This document shows positions 1 to 9,573 of a DNA stretch of 64,000 nucleotides, in pieces. The DNA comes from an uncultured Acidobacteriota bacterium (GTDB taxonomy: Bacteria > Acidobacteriota > Vicinamibacteria > Fen-336). The DNA is taken from the NCBI GenBank assembly GCA_902826455.1, contig CADEEV010000009.1, forward strand, positions 1-64,000, given 5' to 3'. A program made the position numbers and the translations under genes. The notes under the pieces are model-generated. The model saw nothing but the letters and a program-made list of their open reading frames with translations, searched no databases and was not told the DNA's origin. Within the stretch, counting starts at the first letter, position 1. Each line of letters begins with the position of its first letter.

Positions 1-685
<685 letters not shown>

Positions 686-693
686 CTACGTGA

Positions 694-720
694 CTAGCAG
701 TCTCTACCCCTGACTGCCAA
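694..720 (-). promoter_or_regulatory. CIRCE-like inverted repeat (putative HrcA operator)
   Basis: On the minus strand the sequence is TTGGCAGTC, a 9-nt spacer AGGGGTAGA, then GACTGCTAG. This is exactly the 9-9-9 geometry of CIRCE (TTAGCACTC-N9-GAGTGCTAA), the operator of the heat-shock repressor HrcA. The arms pair at 7 of 9 positions and each matches the CIRCE arm at 7 of 9. The C-to-G change is symmetrical in both arms. It lies 100 bp upstream of the small gene that leads groES-groEL. The left arm TTGGCA could double as a -35 box. Confidence 0.6.
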
Positions 721-750
721 TTAGCAAGGGAATTGTGGGGCGGGGCCGCC

Positions 751-1377
751 CTAGAGCTGGATGATGCCTCGCGGCACGGCGATGGCGACGGCCTGGGTGC
801 GGCCCGTGGCGCCCAGCTTCTCCATGATGTGCTTCACGTGGACCTTCACGGTCTCCTCGGAGATGAAGAGATGCTCGGCGATGTCCTTGTTGCGCTGCCC
901 CTTCGCGATCAGCCGGAGCACCTCGAGCTCGCGCGAGGTGAGCGGCTCGTCGCCGAGGTGCTCGGCGAGGTGGGTCATCACCTCCCGCGGGATGCGCTTG
1001 CGGCCCGCGTGGACGTCGCGGATGCCCTCGAGCAGCTCGCCCGGCGGCATGCTCTTCAGCAGGTAGCCGCGGGCGCCCGCCTCGAGGGCGCGGTGCACCG
1101 AGACGTCGCCCTCGAACGTCGTCAGCATCACGATGCGCGCGTCCTTGAACTCGGCGCGGATCGCGATCAGCGCGTCGATGCCGCTCATGTCGGGCAGCCG
1201 CAGGTCCATCAGGGTCACGTCGGGCTGATGGAGCCGGTACAGCGCGAGAGCCTCGGCGCCCGTCGCGGCGGAGGCCACGAGCTGCATGTCCGGCTGGCTC
1301 CCCAGCATCGCGGCGAGGCCGTCGCGCAGCAGCGGGTGATCGTCGACGCACAGGACGCGGAGGGGCGCGGCCGCCAT
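751..1377 (-). CDS. NarL/FixJ-family response regulator (REC + LuxR HTH)
   Basis: Two-component transcription factor, 208 residues. The receiver domain (about 6-122) has acidic residues in CVDDHPLLRDG, the phospho-acceptor Asp in VTLMDLRLPDMSG and the switch Lys in GYLLKSMPPGEL. The LuxR-type HTH (about 145-205) begins LTSRELEVLRLIAKGQRNKDIA and contains SEETVKVHVKHIMEKL. No histidine kinase is adjacent, so it is an orphan. The upstream -10 (TATACT, 1384-1389) ends 6 nt before the ATG and there is no Shine-Dalgarno sequence, suggesting a leaderless mRNA. Targets unknown. Confidence 0.92.
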   Translation of the reverse strand: MAAAPLRVLCVDDHPLLRDGLAAMLGSQPDMQLVASAATGAEALALYRLHQPDVTLMDLRLPDMSGIDALIAIRAEFKDARIVMLTTFEGDVSVHRALEAGARGYLLKSMPPGELLEGIRDVHAGRKRIPREVMTHLAEHLGDEPLTSRELEVLRLIAKGQRNKDIAEHLFISEETVKVHVKHIMEKLGATGRTQAVAIAVPRGIIQL

Positions 1378-1383
1378 GGGGGC

Positions 1384-1389
1384 AGTATA
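1384..1389 (-). promoter_or_regulatory. -10 hexamer TATACT, leaderless-type
   Basis: TATACT on the minus strand, 6 nt before the ATG of the response regulator at 1377. With initiation about 7 nt after the -10, transcription would begin at or next to the start codon. No SD motif lies between. A TGACGC about 18 bp upstream could be a weak -35. Confidence 0.45.
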
Positions 1390-1508
1390 CCGAGCGCGGG
1401 CCCCGCCGCGTCACCCGTTGGAGGTAGGCCACAAATGCCCCATCGCGGGATGCGGAGCAGGGGCCTGGACCGCTATCGTCGCGCTGCCATCACAAAGGAG
1501 CGAAGACC

Positions 1509-2471
1509 ATGAGCCACCCTCCCGCCGTTTCCGAAACCAGCCCCGCGCGGCGCCAGATCCTCGTCGGAGGCGCGGCGCTGGCCGGCATCGCCGGCCTCGT
1601 CCCCGCGGCGCAGGGCGAGCCCCCGGCCGAGGCCCCGAAGCGGCCAGCCGGCAGCACCGTGACGACGAAGGACGGCACCCAGATCTACTTCAAGGACTGG
1701 GGCAAGGGTCAGCCCGTCGTCTTCTCCCACGGCTGGCCCCTCACGGCCGACGCGTGGGAGGACCAGATGGTGTTCCTGGGCCAGCGCGGCTATCGCGTGA
1801 TCGCCCACGATCGCCGGGGCCACGGCCGCTCGACCCAGACCTGGGACGGCAACGAGATGGACACCTACGCCGACGATCTCGCGACGCTCTTCGAGGCTCT
1901 CGACCTCAAGAACGCGGTGCTGATCGGCCACTCCACGGGCGGCGGCGAGATCACGCGCTACATCGGGCGCCACGGCAACGGCCGGCTGGCCAAGGCCGTG
2001 CTCGTGGGCGCCGTGCCGCCGCTCATGCTGAAGACTGCGGCCAACCCCGGCGGCCTGCCGATCGACGTGTTCGACGGCATCCGGAAGGGCGTCACGGCCG
2101 ACCGCTCGCAGTTCTTCAAGGACCTGACGCTCCCGTTCTACGGCTACAACCGCCCCGGAGCGAAGATCTCCGAGGGTGTGCGCGAGTCGTTCTGGCTGCA
2201 GGGAATGATGGGCGGCCTGAAGCCCGAGCTCGACTGCATCAAGGCGTTCTCGGAGACCGACTTCACCGAGGACCTGAAGAAGTTCACGGTGCCGACGCTC
2301 GTGCTGCACGGCGACGACGACCAGATCGTGCCGATCGCCGATTCGGCCCTCATCTCCTCGAAGCTCGTGAAGAACGCGACGCTCAAGGTCTACCCGGGCT
2401 CCTCCCACGGCATGGCGACGGTCGAGAAGGACCGCGTCAACGCCGAGCTGCTGAGCTTCATCAAGGGATAG
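1509..2471 (+). CDS. Exported alpha/beta hydrolase, non-heme chloroperoxidase-like
   Basis: Serine hydrolase of the alpha/beta fold, 320 residues. An N-terminal twin-arginine-like signal ([20 protein letters not shown]) predicts export. The mature part has the oxyanion segment [15 protein letters not shown], nucleophile elbow GHSTGGGE (Ser142), acid in [10 protein letters not shown] and catalytic His in SSHGMA. This is the pattern of cofactor-free haloperoxidases and perhydrolases; the natural substrate is unknown. An AAAGGAG ribosome site sits 8 nt before the ATG. The 3' end overlaps the convergent phosphoesterase by 11 bp. Confidence 0.88.
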   Translation: MSHPPAVSETSPARRQILVGGAALAGIAGLVPAAQGEPPAEAPKRPAGSTVTTKDGTQIYFKDWGKGQPVVFSHGWPLTADAWEDQMVFLGQRGYRVIAHDRRGHGRSTQTWDGNEMDTYADDLATLFEALDLKNAVLIGHSTGGGEITRYIGRHGNGRLAKAVLVGAVPPLMLKTAANPGGLPIDVFDGIRKGVTADRSQFFKDLTLPFYGYNRPGAKISEGVRESFWLQGMMGGLKPELDCIKAFSETDFTEDLKKFTVPTLVLHGDDDQIVPIADSALISSKLVKNATLKVYPGSSHGMATVEKDRVNAELLSFIKG

Positions 2472-3270
2472 CGGGCGTCCACTCCGATCCGCTCTTGACG
2501 TAGTCGACGCGGCGGGCCTCGTGGAAGGCGCTCTCGTTCCAGGCCCGCCGCGTGAACGCGAGGCGCTGGGGCGAGAGCTCGAGGACGTTGTAGCTGTTGA
2601 CCTCGTCGCGCAGGCGGTGCGACGTGGCGGTGCCGGCCTGGGCCACGAGCAGGGCGCGCCCGACGTGGGCGTGGTGCGCGCGGACGTCGCCGGTGTAGCC
2701 CAGGTGCAGGTGTCCCGAGAGCACGAGGTCGACGCCGCAGGCCTCGGCCGCGTAGAGCGCCTCGGCGGCGCGACCGACGAGCGGCGGGGGCTCCGCCCCG
2801 GGGGGCGGCAGGAAGGGATGGTGCGTCACCAGCACCTTCACGACGTGGGGAGGCAGCGGCCCGAAGCGCCGCCGCACGAGGTCGATCTGCTCCGGGGAGA
2901 TGCGCCCCTCCTTCCACCTGTTGGAGCGGGCGGTGTTGAGCCCCAGCACGGCCAGGGTCTCGCTCGCGAAGAAGGGATCGACGTCCTCCGCGACGTAACG
3001 CCGGAAACGGGCGAGCGGGCTCACGAAGCGGCTCACGAGGTCGAACAGCGGGATGTCGTGGTTGCCGGGCACGACCAGGCGCGGGAACGGAAGCCGGTCG
3101 AGGAACGCGCGCGCCTTGGCGAATTCCCGGCGCCGCGCCCGCTGCGTGAGATCCCCGCTCACCACCACCAGCGACGGGCCGAGCGCCCGAAGGTCGGCGA
3201 CGAGGGCCTCGACGAGGACCGGGTTCTCGGCCCCGAAGTGGAGATCGGAGATGTGGGCGAGGGTGCTCAC
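2461..3270 (-). CDS. Calcineurin-like metallophosphoesterase
   Basis: Dinuclear-metal phosphoesterase, 269 residues. The metal-binding blocks are in canonical order: D-x-H in [10 protein letters not shown] in [10 protein letters not shown] in VPGNHDIP, H in VTHHPFL, and H-x-H in SGHLHLGY. This resembles the CpdA / YaeI group of cyclic nucleotide or nucleotide-sugar phosphodiesterases; the substrate cannot be read from sequence. The GTG start overlaps the lipid-kinase stop as GTGA, so the two genes are translationally coupled. Confidence 0.9.
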   Translation of the reverse strand: MSTLAHISDLHFGAENPVLVEALVADLRALGPSLVVVSGDLTQRARRREFAKARAFLDRLPFPRLVVPGNHDIPLFDLVSRFVSPLARFRRYVAEDVDPFFASETLAVLGLNTARSNRWKEGRISPEQIDLVRRRFGPLPPHVVKVLVTHHPFLPPPGAEPPPLVGRAAEALYAAEACGVDLVLSGHLHLGYTGDVRAHHAHVGRALLVAQAGTATSHRLRDEVNSYNVLELSPQRLAFTRRAWNESAFHEARRVDYVKSGSEWTPAIP

Positions 3271-4178
3271 GAGGCCGGTTCGGGCTTCGGGGCCGGGACG
3301 AGCACCCGCAGCGCCCGCGGCCGGATCGAGTAGTGCAGGGGCGAGCGGAGGCGCACGACCTCGCCGTCCAGGGACACCTGCAGCGAGGACCGGCCGGTCC
3401 GGATCGTCGCGTGGCGCACCTCAAAGGAATGGAAGTCGCGGTCCTGCTCGAGGCGTCCGACGAGGGCGCGTCCCGCGAGGCGCACGAGGCCGGCGCGGCC
3501 CGCGTTGCGCGACAGGTAGACGCTCAGGGATCCGTCCTGCAGGCTCTCGCGCGAGCCCAGCGAGAACAGGTCCATCGCGTAGCGATTGTTGCCCACGAAG
3601 ATGAAGGGGGTCTCGAGGCCGACCACCTCGTCGTCGAGCTCGAGCCCGACCTGCAGCAGCGGGAAGCGCCGCAGCACCCCCAGGGACGCCTTCGCCATCG
3701 CGAGCCACTTGCCGCCGCCGCCGTGGTGCCGCAGCTCCTCGCGGTCGTGGACCGCGGTGGGGTAGAGGCCGACCGAGGAGTTGTTGAGGAAGACGTGGCC
3801 GTTCACCTCGCCGACGTCGACCTCCGTCACGTGGCCTGCGCCGATGGCGGCCACCGCGGCCTCGAGCTCGAGCGGGACGCCCGCGTCCTTCGCGAAGTGG
3901 TTGAGCGTGCCGAGAGGCAGGATGCCGAGGGCCTTCGAGCCGCCCACGAGAGCCGCCGCGCCGGCGCTCACGGTTCCGTCGCCGCCGCCCAGCACCACGA
4001 CGTCCACCCCCGACGCCGCGGCTTGGCGCGCGGCGGCCGGCAGGGCCGCGTGGTCGACCGACTGCACATGGGCGGACACGCTCGAGGCCGCGAAGGCCTC
4101 GCGGACGCGGGTGAGCGTCTGGTCGCCGGCGATCCCTCCGGCCGCGCCGTTCAGGAGCACGGCGGCCCTCATGGACAT
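3267..4178 (-). CDS. Diacylglycerol/lipid kinase (DagK/YegS family)
   Basis: Lipid kinase of the diacylglycerol/sphingosine kinase fold, about 303 residues from the ATG at 4178. I chose that start because a GGAGG lies 11 nt upstream; a GTG at 4205 and an ATG at 4172 are alternatives. Signature blocks are the N-terminal LLNGAAGG, the nucleotide loop VVVLGGGDGTVS, GILPLGTLNHFAKD, and VNGHVFLNNSSVGLYP of the second domain. It probably phosphorylates diacylglycerol or a related lipid at the membrane. It is coupled to the downstream phosphoesterase. Confidence 0.9.
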   Translation of the reverse strand: MSMRAAVLLNGAAGGIAGDQTLTRVREAFAASSVSAHVQSVDHAALPAAARQAAASGVDVVVLGGGDGTVSAGAAALVGGSKALGILPLGTLNHFAKDAGVPLELEAAVAAIGAGHVTEVDVGEVNGHVFLNNSSVGLYPTAVHDREELRHHGGGGKWLAMAKASLGVLRRFPLLQVGLELDDEVVGLETPFIFVGNNRYAMDLFSLGSRESLQDGSLSVYLSRNAGRAGLVRLAGRALVGRLEQDRDFHSFEVRHATIRTGRSSLQVSLDGEVVRLRSPLHYSIRPRALRVLVPAPKPEPAS

Positions 4179-4267
4179 GGACTTGATTGCCTCCGGCGTC
4201 CTCACAGCAAGGTGCCTGCCACTCGACCAGGCGTGTGATGAGCTCGTCCGACATCGGCGCCCGGTTT

Positions 4268-4281
4268 CGTTTCTAGAAACG
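4268..4281. promoter_or_regulatory. 14-bp perfect palindrome, putative operator
   Basis: CGTTTCTAGAAACG reads identically on both strands and lies in the 249-bp divergent spacer between the lipid kinase and kaiC. A copy differing at one base occurs at 16490-16503 in another divergent spacer. The form fits a dimeric repressor site, but no regulator can be assigned. Confidence 0.45.
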
Positions 4282-4427
4282 TCTCAAGGACCGCAGGCGC
4301 CACGGTCGTTAGGCCTTTGTAGCCAACGTTTAGCCGTGGCACCAGCCTTGCTATCCGTCGGGTTGCCCGGCGCTGGCGCGGATCGCACGGTTGCGAGCGG
4401 GCTTTCATTCTTCAGGAGATCACCGGG

Positions 4428-5876
4428 ATGAGCGACTCGAACCCCGGGCGTGCGTCGCTGAGCAAGGCGCCGACCGGCATTGCGGGACTGGACGAGATCA
4501 CGCACGGCGGGCTGCCTGCCGGCCGGCCCACGCTGATCGCGGGCGGACCGGGCTCCGGCAAGACCCTCCTCGGCATCAGCTTCCTCGTGCACGGCGCGCT
4601 GCACCACGGCGAGCCTGGCGTGCTCATGAGCTTCGAGGAGAACGCCGAGGAGCTGGCGGCCGACGTGGCCTCGCTCGGCTTCGACCTCGATGCCCTCGTC
4701 GGCCAGAAGAAGCTGTTCATCGACTACGTCCAGATCGAGCGCAGCGAGATCGAGGAAACGGGTGACTACGACCTCGACGGCCTGTTCGTGCGTCTCGAGC
4801 ATGCGATCCGGTCGGTGGGGGCGAAGCGCGTTGTGCTCGACACGCTGGAGGCCTTGTTCTCCGGCCTGCAGAACGAGGCCATCCTGCGCGCGGAGCTGCG
4901 GCGCCTGTTCCGCTGGTTGCGCGACCGCAATCTCACGGTCCTCGTCACGGGGGAGAAGGGCGAGGCGAGCCTCACGCGTTACGGCATCGAGGAGTACGTC
5001 AGCGACGCGGTGATCCAGCTCGACCACCGCATCCACGAGCAGATCTCGACGCGGCGCATCCGGGTCGTCAAGTACCGGGGCTCCCACCACGGCACGAACG
5101 AGTACCCGTTCCTGATCGGCGCCGACGGCGTCAACGTGCTGCCCGTGACGTCGCTGCTCCTCGAGCACGCGGCGTTCGAGGAGCGCGTCTCGACCGGCCT
5201 GCCCTCTCTCGACAAGATGCTCGGCGGTGAAGGCTACTATCGCGGCAGCACGGTGCTCGTCTCGGGCACTGCGGGCACGGGCAAGACGACGGTCGCCGCC
5301 CACTTCGCCCAGGCCACGTGCCGGCGCGGCCAGCGCTGCCTGTACTTCCTGTTCGAGGAATCGCCGCGCCAGATGATGCGCAACATGCGCTCGGCCGGGA
5401 TCGAGCTCGAGAGCTACCTGGAGCAGGGGCTGCTGCAATTCCACGCCGATCGGCCTGCGCGCCACGGCCTCGAGAACCACCTGCTGATGATGCACCAGGC
5501 GATCGAGCGCTTCCGCCCCGACACGGTCGTCCTGGATCCCATGACGAACCTGCTGGCGATCGGCACGCGCCTCGACGTGCAATCGATGCTGACGCGCATG
5601 ATCGACCATCTGAAGGTGCAGGGCGTGACCGCGCTCTTCACGAGCCTGACCGGCGCTAGCGCCGACATCGAGGTCACCCAGACGGGCATCTCCTCTCTCG
5701 TCGACACGTGGATCCGGCTGTCCCTCGAAGAGCGGCAGCGGCGCCTCGAACGCTGGATCTACGTCCTCAAGTCGCGCGGCATGGCCCACTCCGACGAGGT
5801 GCGGTACTTCCGCATCGGCGCCGCCGGTGTCGAGATCCTGCCGCCCGAAGCGACGGATCGGAGGCTCCAAGCATGA
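4428..5876 (+). CDS. kaiC: KaiC-family double-domain ATPase/autokinase
   Basis: Circadian-clock-type RecA-fold ATPase, 482 residues with two KaiC domains. CI has Walker A GGPGSGKT (39-46) and catalytic glutamates in SFEEN (70-71). CII has Walker [10 protein letters not shown] (279-287) and LFEES (310-311). The cyanobacterial phosphosites T426, S431 and T432 align with T417, S422 and S423 in [14 protein letters not shown], so the third site is Ser rather than Thr. ATGA overlap couples it to kaiB. No kaiA is nearby. It likely acts as a hexameric ATPase/autokinase, but rhythm generation is unproven. The 5' spacer carries the 14-bp palindrome. Confidence 0.93.
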   Translation: MSDSNPGRASLSKAPTGIAGLDEITHGGLPAGRPTLIAGGPGSGKTLLGISFLVHGALHHGEPGVLMSFEENAEELAADVASLGFDLDALVGQKKLFIDYVQIERSEIEETGDYDLDGLFVRLEHAIRSVGAKRVVLDTLEALFSGLQNEAILRAELRRLFRWLRDRNLTVLVTGEKGEASLTRYGIEEYVSDAVIQLDHRIHEQISTRRIRVVKYRGSHHGTNEYPFLIGADGVNVLPVTSLLLEHAAFEERVSTGLPSLDKMLGGEGYYRGSTVLVSGTAGTGKTTVAAHFAQATCRRGQRCLYFLFEESPRQMMRNMRSAGIELESYLEQGLLQFHADRPARHGLENHLLMMHQAIERFRPDTVVLDPMTNLLAIGTRLDVQSMLTRMIDHLKVQGVTALFTSLTGASADIEVTQTGISSLVDTWIRLSLEERQRRLERWIYVLKSRGMAHSDEVRYFRIGAAGVEILPPEATDRRLQA

Positions 5877-6187
5877 CGCCACAGGCGGCGACAGACCACG
5901 AGTTCGACCTTCGGCTGTACGTGGCGGGTCAGACGCCGAAGGCCGCCCGGGCCTTCGCGAACCTGCGCAAGATCTGCGAGGAGCACCTCGCCGGTCGCTA
6001 TCGGATCGAGGTGATCGACTTGCTCGAGGATCCCCAGCTCGGCCGCGGGGACCAGATCCTCGCCCTCCCGACGCTCGTGCGCCGGCTCCCCCAGCCCATC
6101 AAGAAGATCATCGGCGATCTCTCCAACACCGAGCGCGTCCTCGTCGGCCTCGACCTCCGGTCGAGACGCGAGGACCCCCTTGGCTGA
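5873..6187 (+). CDS. kaiB: KaiB-like protein 1
   Basis: Thioredoxin-like, fold-switching partner of KaiC, 104 residues starting ATG at 5873 inside the kaiC stop (ATGA). Family landmarks are [59 protein letters not shown] and [10 protein letters not shown], which match cyanobacterial KaiB closely. It is expected to bind the CI ring of KaiC. A second, divergent kaiB follows with an 8-bp overlap. Confidence 0.93.
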   Translation: MTPQAATDHEFDLRLYVAGQTPKAARAFANLRKICEEHLAGRYRIEVIDLLEDPQLGRGDQILALPTLVRRLPQPIKKIIGDLSNTERVLVGLDLRSRREDPLG

Positions 6188-6494
6188 TTCCTTCGACGAT
6201 GCGGTCCGTGCCCACGACAACGCCCAGTACGTCCTCAGGCTCTACGTGAGCGGCATGACCCCCCGCTCCACCCGGGCCGTCGAGAACGTCCGCAAGGTCT
6301 GCGAGGAATACCTCGCGGGGCGCTACGAGCTCGAGGTGGTGGACATCTACCAGCAGCCGAGCCTGGCGCGCGACCGCCAGATCATCGCGGCGCCGACGCT
6401 CATCAAGGAGATGCCCTTGCCGTTGCGCCGCATCATCGGAGACCTGTCCAGCACCGAGCGGGTGCTGATCGGGCTCGACATCCGGCAGGCGTGA
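6180..6494 (+). CDS. kaiB: KaiB-like protein 2
   Basis: Second KaiB paralogue, 104 residues. The start is TTG at 6180 with GAGG 6 nt upstream, overlapping the preceding kaiB by 8 bp. It retains [61 protein letters not shown] and [10 protein letters not shown]. The DIYQQP and RDRQ segments separate it clearly from copy 1, so this is not a recent duplication. The weak TTG start may lower its dose relative to copy 1. Its stop overlaps the histidine kinase GTG by 4 bp. Confidence 0.92.
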   Translation: MADSFDDAVRAHDNAQYVLRLYVSGMTPRSTRAVENVRKVCEEYLAGRYELEVVDIYQQPSLARDRQIIAAPTLIKEMPLPLRRIIGDLSSTERVLIGLDIRQA

Positions 6495-8083
6495 GCATGG
6501 ACGCCGAGCTCGCGGAGCTCAAGGCGCGCCTCGCCGAGGCCGAGGAGACGCTCTCGGCGATCCGCAACGGCGAGGTCGATGCGCTGCTCGTCGTCGACGG
6601 CGACACCGAGCGCGTCTACACCATGCGCAGCGCCGACGCCCCGTACCGCGCCCTCGTCGAGCAGATGCAGGAAGGCGCCGTGACCGTGAGCCTCGCGGGC
6701 GACGTCGTCTACTGCAACCGGCGCTTCGCCGAGCTGCTCGGCGTGCCGCTCCAGAACGCCATCGGCGCGCCGATCCGCGACCTGATCGATCCCGAGGAGC
6801 ATGCGGCCCTCGCCCACGTCCTCGCGAAGGGCACGGGAGGACTGCGGACGCGCCTCAGGACCGCCGACCAACCCGCGGCCGAGGTGCACATCTCCGTGAG
6901 CGGCGTGACGATGGACGGAGTCGAGTACAGGACCCTGATCGTCAGCGACCTCAGCACCCTGACGCGCATCCAGCGCGAGAGCCGCTCGAAGGACGAGTTC
7001 CTCGCCATGCTCGCCCACGAGCTCCGCAATCCCCTGGGGGCGATCACGGGGGCCGTGGAGGTTCTGGAGCGCGCGAGCCTGCCCGAGCCCGGGACTCGCC
7101 ATGCCCGCGACGTCATCCAGCGCCAGGCGCGGCACATGGCCCGGCTCGTCGACGACCTCCTGGACGTCGGCCGGGTGATGACGGGCAAGATCGTGCTCGA
7201 CCGCAAGCCCGTGCTGCTGGGGGATGCCGTGCGCTCGGCGATCGCGGCCGTGTCGTCCGCCCACGGCTTCTCCGGACGCGTCGAGCTCGGCCTGCAGCCC
7301 GTGTGGGTGCGTGCCGACGCCGTGCGTCTCGAGCAGATCGTCGGCAACCTGGTGTCGAACGCCCTCAAGTTCACGCCCGCGCCCCAAGCCGTTCGCGTGA
7401 GCGTCTCGGCCGACGGCGGCGACGCCGTCCTGTGCGTGGCGGACGAGGGCTCGGGGATCGGCGCCGAGCTGCTGCCGCGCATCTTCGACCTGTTCGTGCA
7501 GGCCGAGGACACGAGCGACCGGACCAACGGCGGCCTGGGCATCGGTCTCACCCTGGTGCGGCAGCTCGTCGAGCTGCACGGCGGGGGCATCGAGGCCACG
7601 AGCGGAGGGCTCGGGCACGGCGCGAGCTTCACGGTGAGGCTGCCCGCGATTCTCGCGCCGGCGCTGGCCGCTTCGCCCGCGGACCGGCCCGGGGCCGCGC
7701 CGCCCGCGACCCGCGTGCTGCTCGTCGACGACCACTCCGACGCCCGGGAGATGTGCGCGCTGATCCTGAGCGCCGCGGGCCACGTGGTCGTCCAGGCGCC
7801 CGACGGCGCCGCGGCCCTGGCGCTCTTCAGGGAGTTCCGGCCCGGCTTCGCGATCATCGACATCGGCCTGCCGGGAATGGACGGTTACGAGCTGGCGCGC
7901 CTCATCCGCAACGAGCCCGGAGGCCGCGAGGCCCGGCTGATCGCGCTGACGGGCTACGGGTTCCCCGAGGACCGCGAGCGCTCGGCGGCCGCCGGCTTCG
8001 ACCGCCACATGGTGAAGCCGGCCCCGCCCGAAGAGCTGCGCCGGGCCCTCGAGGGTCCGCTCAGCGCGTCAACGTCCCGCTGA
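6491..8083 (+). CDS. Hybrid PAS-histidine kinase-receiver of the kai operon
   Basis: Cytosolic hybrid sensor kinase, 530 residues from the GTG that overlaps the kaiB2 stop (ATG two codons on is an alternative). Order: N-terminal coiled segment with AIRNGEVDALLV, PAS (about 50-155), HisKA with phospho-His H176 in MLAHELRNPL, HATPase with N box NLVSNALKF, DEGSGIG and GLGIGLTLV, then a receiver with Asp457 in IIDIGLPGMDG. No membrane span. It is the last gene of the kai operon and a natural candidate output or input kinase, a role filled by SasA/CikA in cyanobacteria (inference). Confidence 0.92.
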   Translation: MSMDAELAELKARLAEAEETLSAIRNGEVDALLVVDGDTERVYTMRSADAPYRALVEQMQEGAVTVSLAGDVVYCNRRFAELLGVPLQNAIGAPIRDLIDPEEHAALAHVLAKGTGGLRTRLRTADQPAAEVHISVSGVTMDGVEYRTLIVSDLSTLTRIQRESRSKDEFLAMLAHELRNPLGAITGAVEVLERASLPEPGTRHARDVIQRQARHMARLVDDLLDVGRVMTGKIVLDRKPVLLGDAVRSAIAAVSSAHGFSGRVELGLQPVWVRADAVRLEQIVGNLVSNALKFTPAPQAVRVSVSADGGDAVLCVADEGSGIGAELLPRIFDLFVQAEDTSDRTNGGLGIGLTLVRQLVELHGGGIEATSGGLGHGASFTVRLPAILAPALAASPADRPGAAPPATRVLLVDDHSDAREMCALILSAAGHVVVQAPDGAAALALFREFRPGFAIIDIGLPGMDGYELARLIRNEPGGREARLIALTGYGFPEDRERSAAAGFDRHMVKPAPPEELRRALEGPLSASTSR

Positions 8084-8540
8084 ACGTCCAGGTCCCGCAG
8101 GACTGGGTGTTGTCGTGCTCCACGTAGCGGGCCGTGTTGCCGCTGAACGTGAGAGACGCGTCCGAGAACGTCACGGCGCCGCACGTGGGACTGAACGTGT
8201 TCTTCGTGCCGGCGCCGCCGCCCGTGGCCGTGAAGAAGCCGGTGGCGTTCACGTTCCCCGTGAAGGCGGAGAACGGCTCCGTGCGCGCGCCCAGGGTGAG
8301 CGCGCCGTTGATCGTGGCCTGCGAGCCCGCCTGCACGACGACCATCGTCACGCCGATCGTCTGGACGTTGATCGGCCCGACGTTCCAGGTCAGGAAGCCC
8401 GAGTAGTTGCCCGAGATGTTCGGGATGTCGCTGGGGGAGCCCGGCGCGTCGTCGCCGCAGGAAGAAAGCCCGGCGGCGAGGGCGAGAACGAGGCTCGCCT
8501 TGAGGAGTCGCGCCGCGAGGGACCGGCTGTCGATATTCAT
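8061..8540 (-). CDS. Small hypothetical lipoprotein
   Basis: 159 residues with a lipoprotein signal: LLKASLVLALAAGLSSCGDD puts a lipobox Cys near residue 28. The exported part is rich in Ser, Thr, Gly and Asn with beta-like repeats (SGNYSGFLTWNVG, ATINGALTLG, FTGNVNATGFFTA) and two Cys that could pair. GGAGG lies 5 nt before the ATG. The 3' end overlaps the kinase gene by 23 bp. No family recognised; probably a periplasmic or surface beta-sandwich lipoprotein. Confidence 0.8.
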   Translation of the reverse strand: MNIDSRSLAARLLKASLVLALAAGLSSCGDDAPGSPSDIPNISGNYSGFLTWNVGPINVQTIGVTMVVVQAGSQATINGALTLGARTEPFSAFTGNVNATGFFTATGGGAGTKNTFSPTCGAVTFSDASLTFSGNTARYVEHDNTQSCGTWTFSGTLTR

Positions 8541-8609
8541 GAGGACCTCCGTGGAACGGGAAGACGCACCCGTCCTCGGCGGAGAGTCAGCAAGCCCCGT
8601 GCCAGGGAA

Positions 8610-9515
8610 TCAGACGTGCGAGCCCTGGTCGCCGCAGCCCTCGCTCTCCTCGAGCTGCAGCGTGACGTGGGTGATGCGGAAGTCGTGGGCGAGGCGGTCG
8701 CGCACGGCCGGCAGCACGTCGCGGTGGAGGGCGCCGTGGTGGATGACCGCGTGGGCGCTCAGGGCGTTCATGCGCGTGGTGAGCGTCCACACGTGGAGGT
8801 CGTGGACCGACTCGACCCCGGGCGTCGCTCGGATCGCCGCCCGCACCGCCTCGAGGTTCACGTCGGCCGGCGTGCCCTCGAGCAGGACGCCCACCGCTTC
8901 CTTCAAGAGGGCCCACGTGCGCGGCAGGATGAAGAGCGCGATGCCCGCGGAGACGAGGGGGTCCGCGTAGTACCAGCCGCTGCTCCACATCACGACGCCG
9001 GCGAGGATCACGCCCGCGCTCGCGACCATGTCCGAGAGCACCTCGAGGTAGGCGCCCTTGACGTTCAGGCTGTCGGCGGCGCCCTTCTTCAGGAGCAGCA
9101 CGCACACCACGTTCAGCACCAGGGCCGCCGCGGCGATCGCGATCATCGGCCCGGTGGACACGGCGGGCGGCTCCCGCAGCCGCTCCACGGCCTCGGCGAG
9201 GATGAAGAACGACACTCCCACGAGCACGATGCCGTTGACCAGCGCGGCCAGGATCTCGACCCGGTGGTAGCCGTAGGTGCGCTCGGGCGTCGCCGGGCGC
9301 TCGGCGAACTTCATGGCGACCAGGGCGAGGCCGAGGCCCGCGACGTCGGTCAGCATGTGGCCCGCGTCCGCGAGCAGCGCGAGGCTTCCCGTCAGGAACC
9401 CGCCGACGGCCTCGAACACCATGAGCCCGAGGGCGAGCCCGAGCACCCAGGTCAGCCGCTGACGGTTCTCGTGGCGAAGGTCGGCGTGGTGATGATGGTC
9501 GTGGCCGTGGGCCAT
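8610..9515 (-). CDS. Cation diffusion facilitator (CzcD/ZitB type)
   Basis: Inner-membrane divalent-metal/proton antiporter, 301 residues from the ATG at 9515. An upstream GTG at 9539 overlaps the likely -10 TATCGT (9530-9535), so the ATG is preferred. A His-rich start (MAHGHDHHHHADLRHEN) precedes six spans. The first metal site HMLTD lies in the LLADAGHMLTDVAGL helix and the second in YLEVLSDMVAS. A cytosolic C-terminal domain (VESVHDLHVWTLT) follows. It likely exports Zn or similar ions. It is divergent from a P1B ATPase across 58 bp, making a metal-efflux locus. Confidence 0.93.
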   Translation of the reverse strand: MAHGHDHHHHADLRHENRQRLTWVLGLALGLMVFEAVGGFLTGSLALLADAGHMLTDVAGLGLALVAMKFAERPATPERTYGYHRVEILAALVNGIVLVGVSFFILAEAVERLREPPAVSTGPMIAIAAAALVLNVVCVLLLKKGAADSLNVKGAYLEVLSDMVASAGVILAGVVMWSSGWYYADPLVSAGIALFILPRTWALLKEAVGVLLEGTPADVNLEAVRAAIRATPGVESVHDLHVWTLTTRMNALSAHAVIHHGALHRDVLPAVRDRLAHDFRITHVTLQLEESEGCGDQGSHV

Positions 9516-9573
9516 GGAGTCCAGGCCAGACGATAGCACCGGTTAGACTGAACGCCTGGCAGGAGCATCGACA

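Noticed and set aside
705-711. TACCCCT, matching the NarL heptamer TACYYMT near the NarL-type regulator gene
   Set aside because: A single heptamer is expected by chance and this one falls almost entirely in the spacer of the CIRCE-like repeat, which explains the site better.
6180-6494. Second kaiB as a recent tandem duplication or assembly artefact
   Set aside because: The two KaiB proteins differ at many positions including the DLLEDP/DIYQQP segment and have different start codons, so they are old, distinct paralogues.
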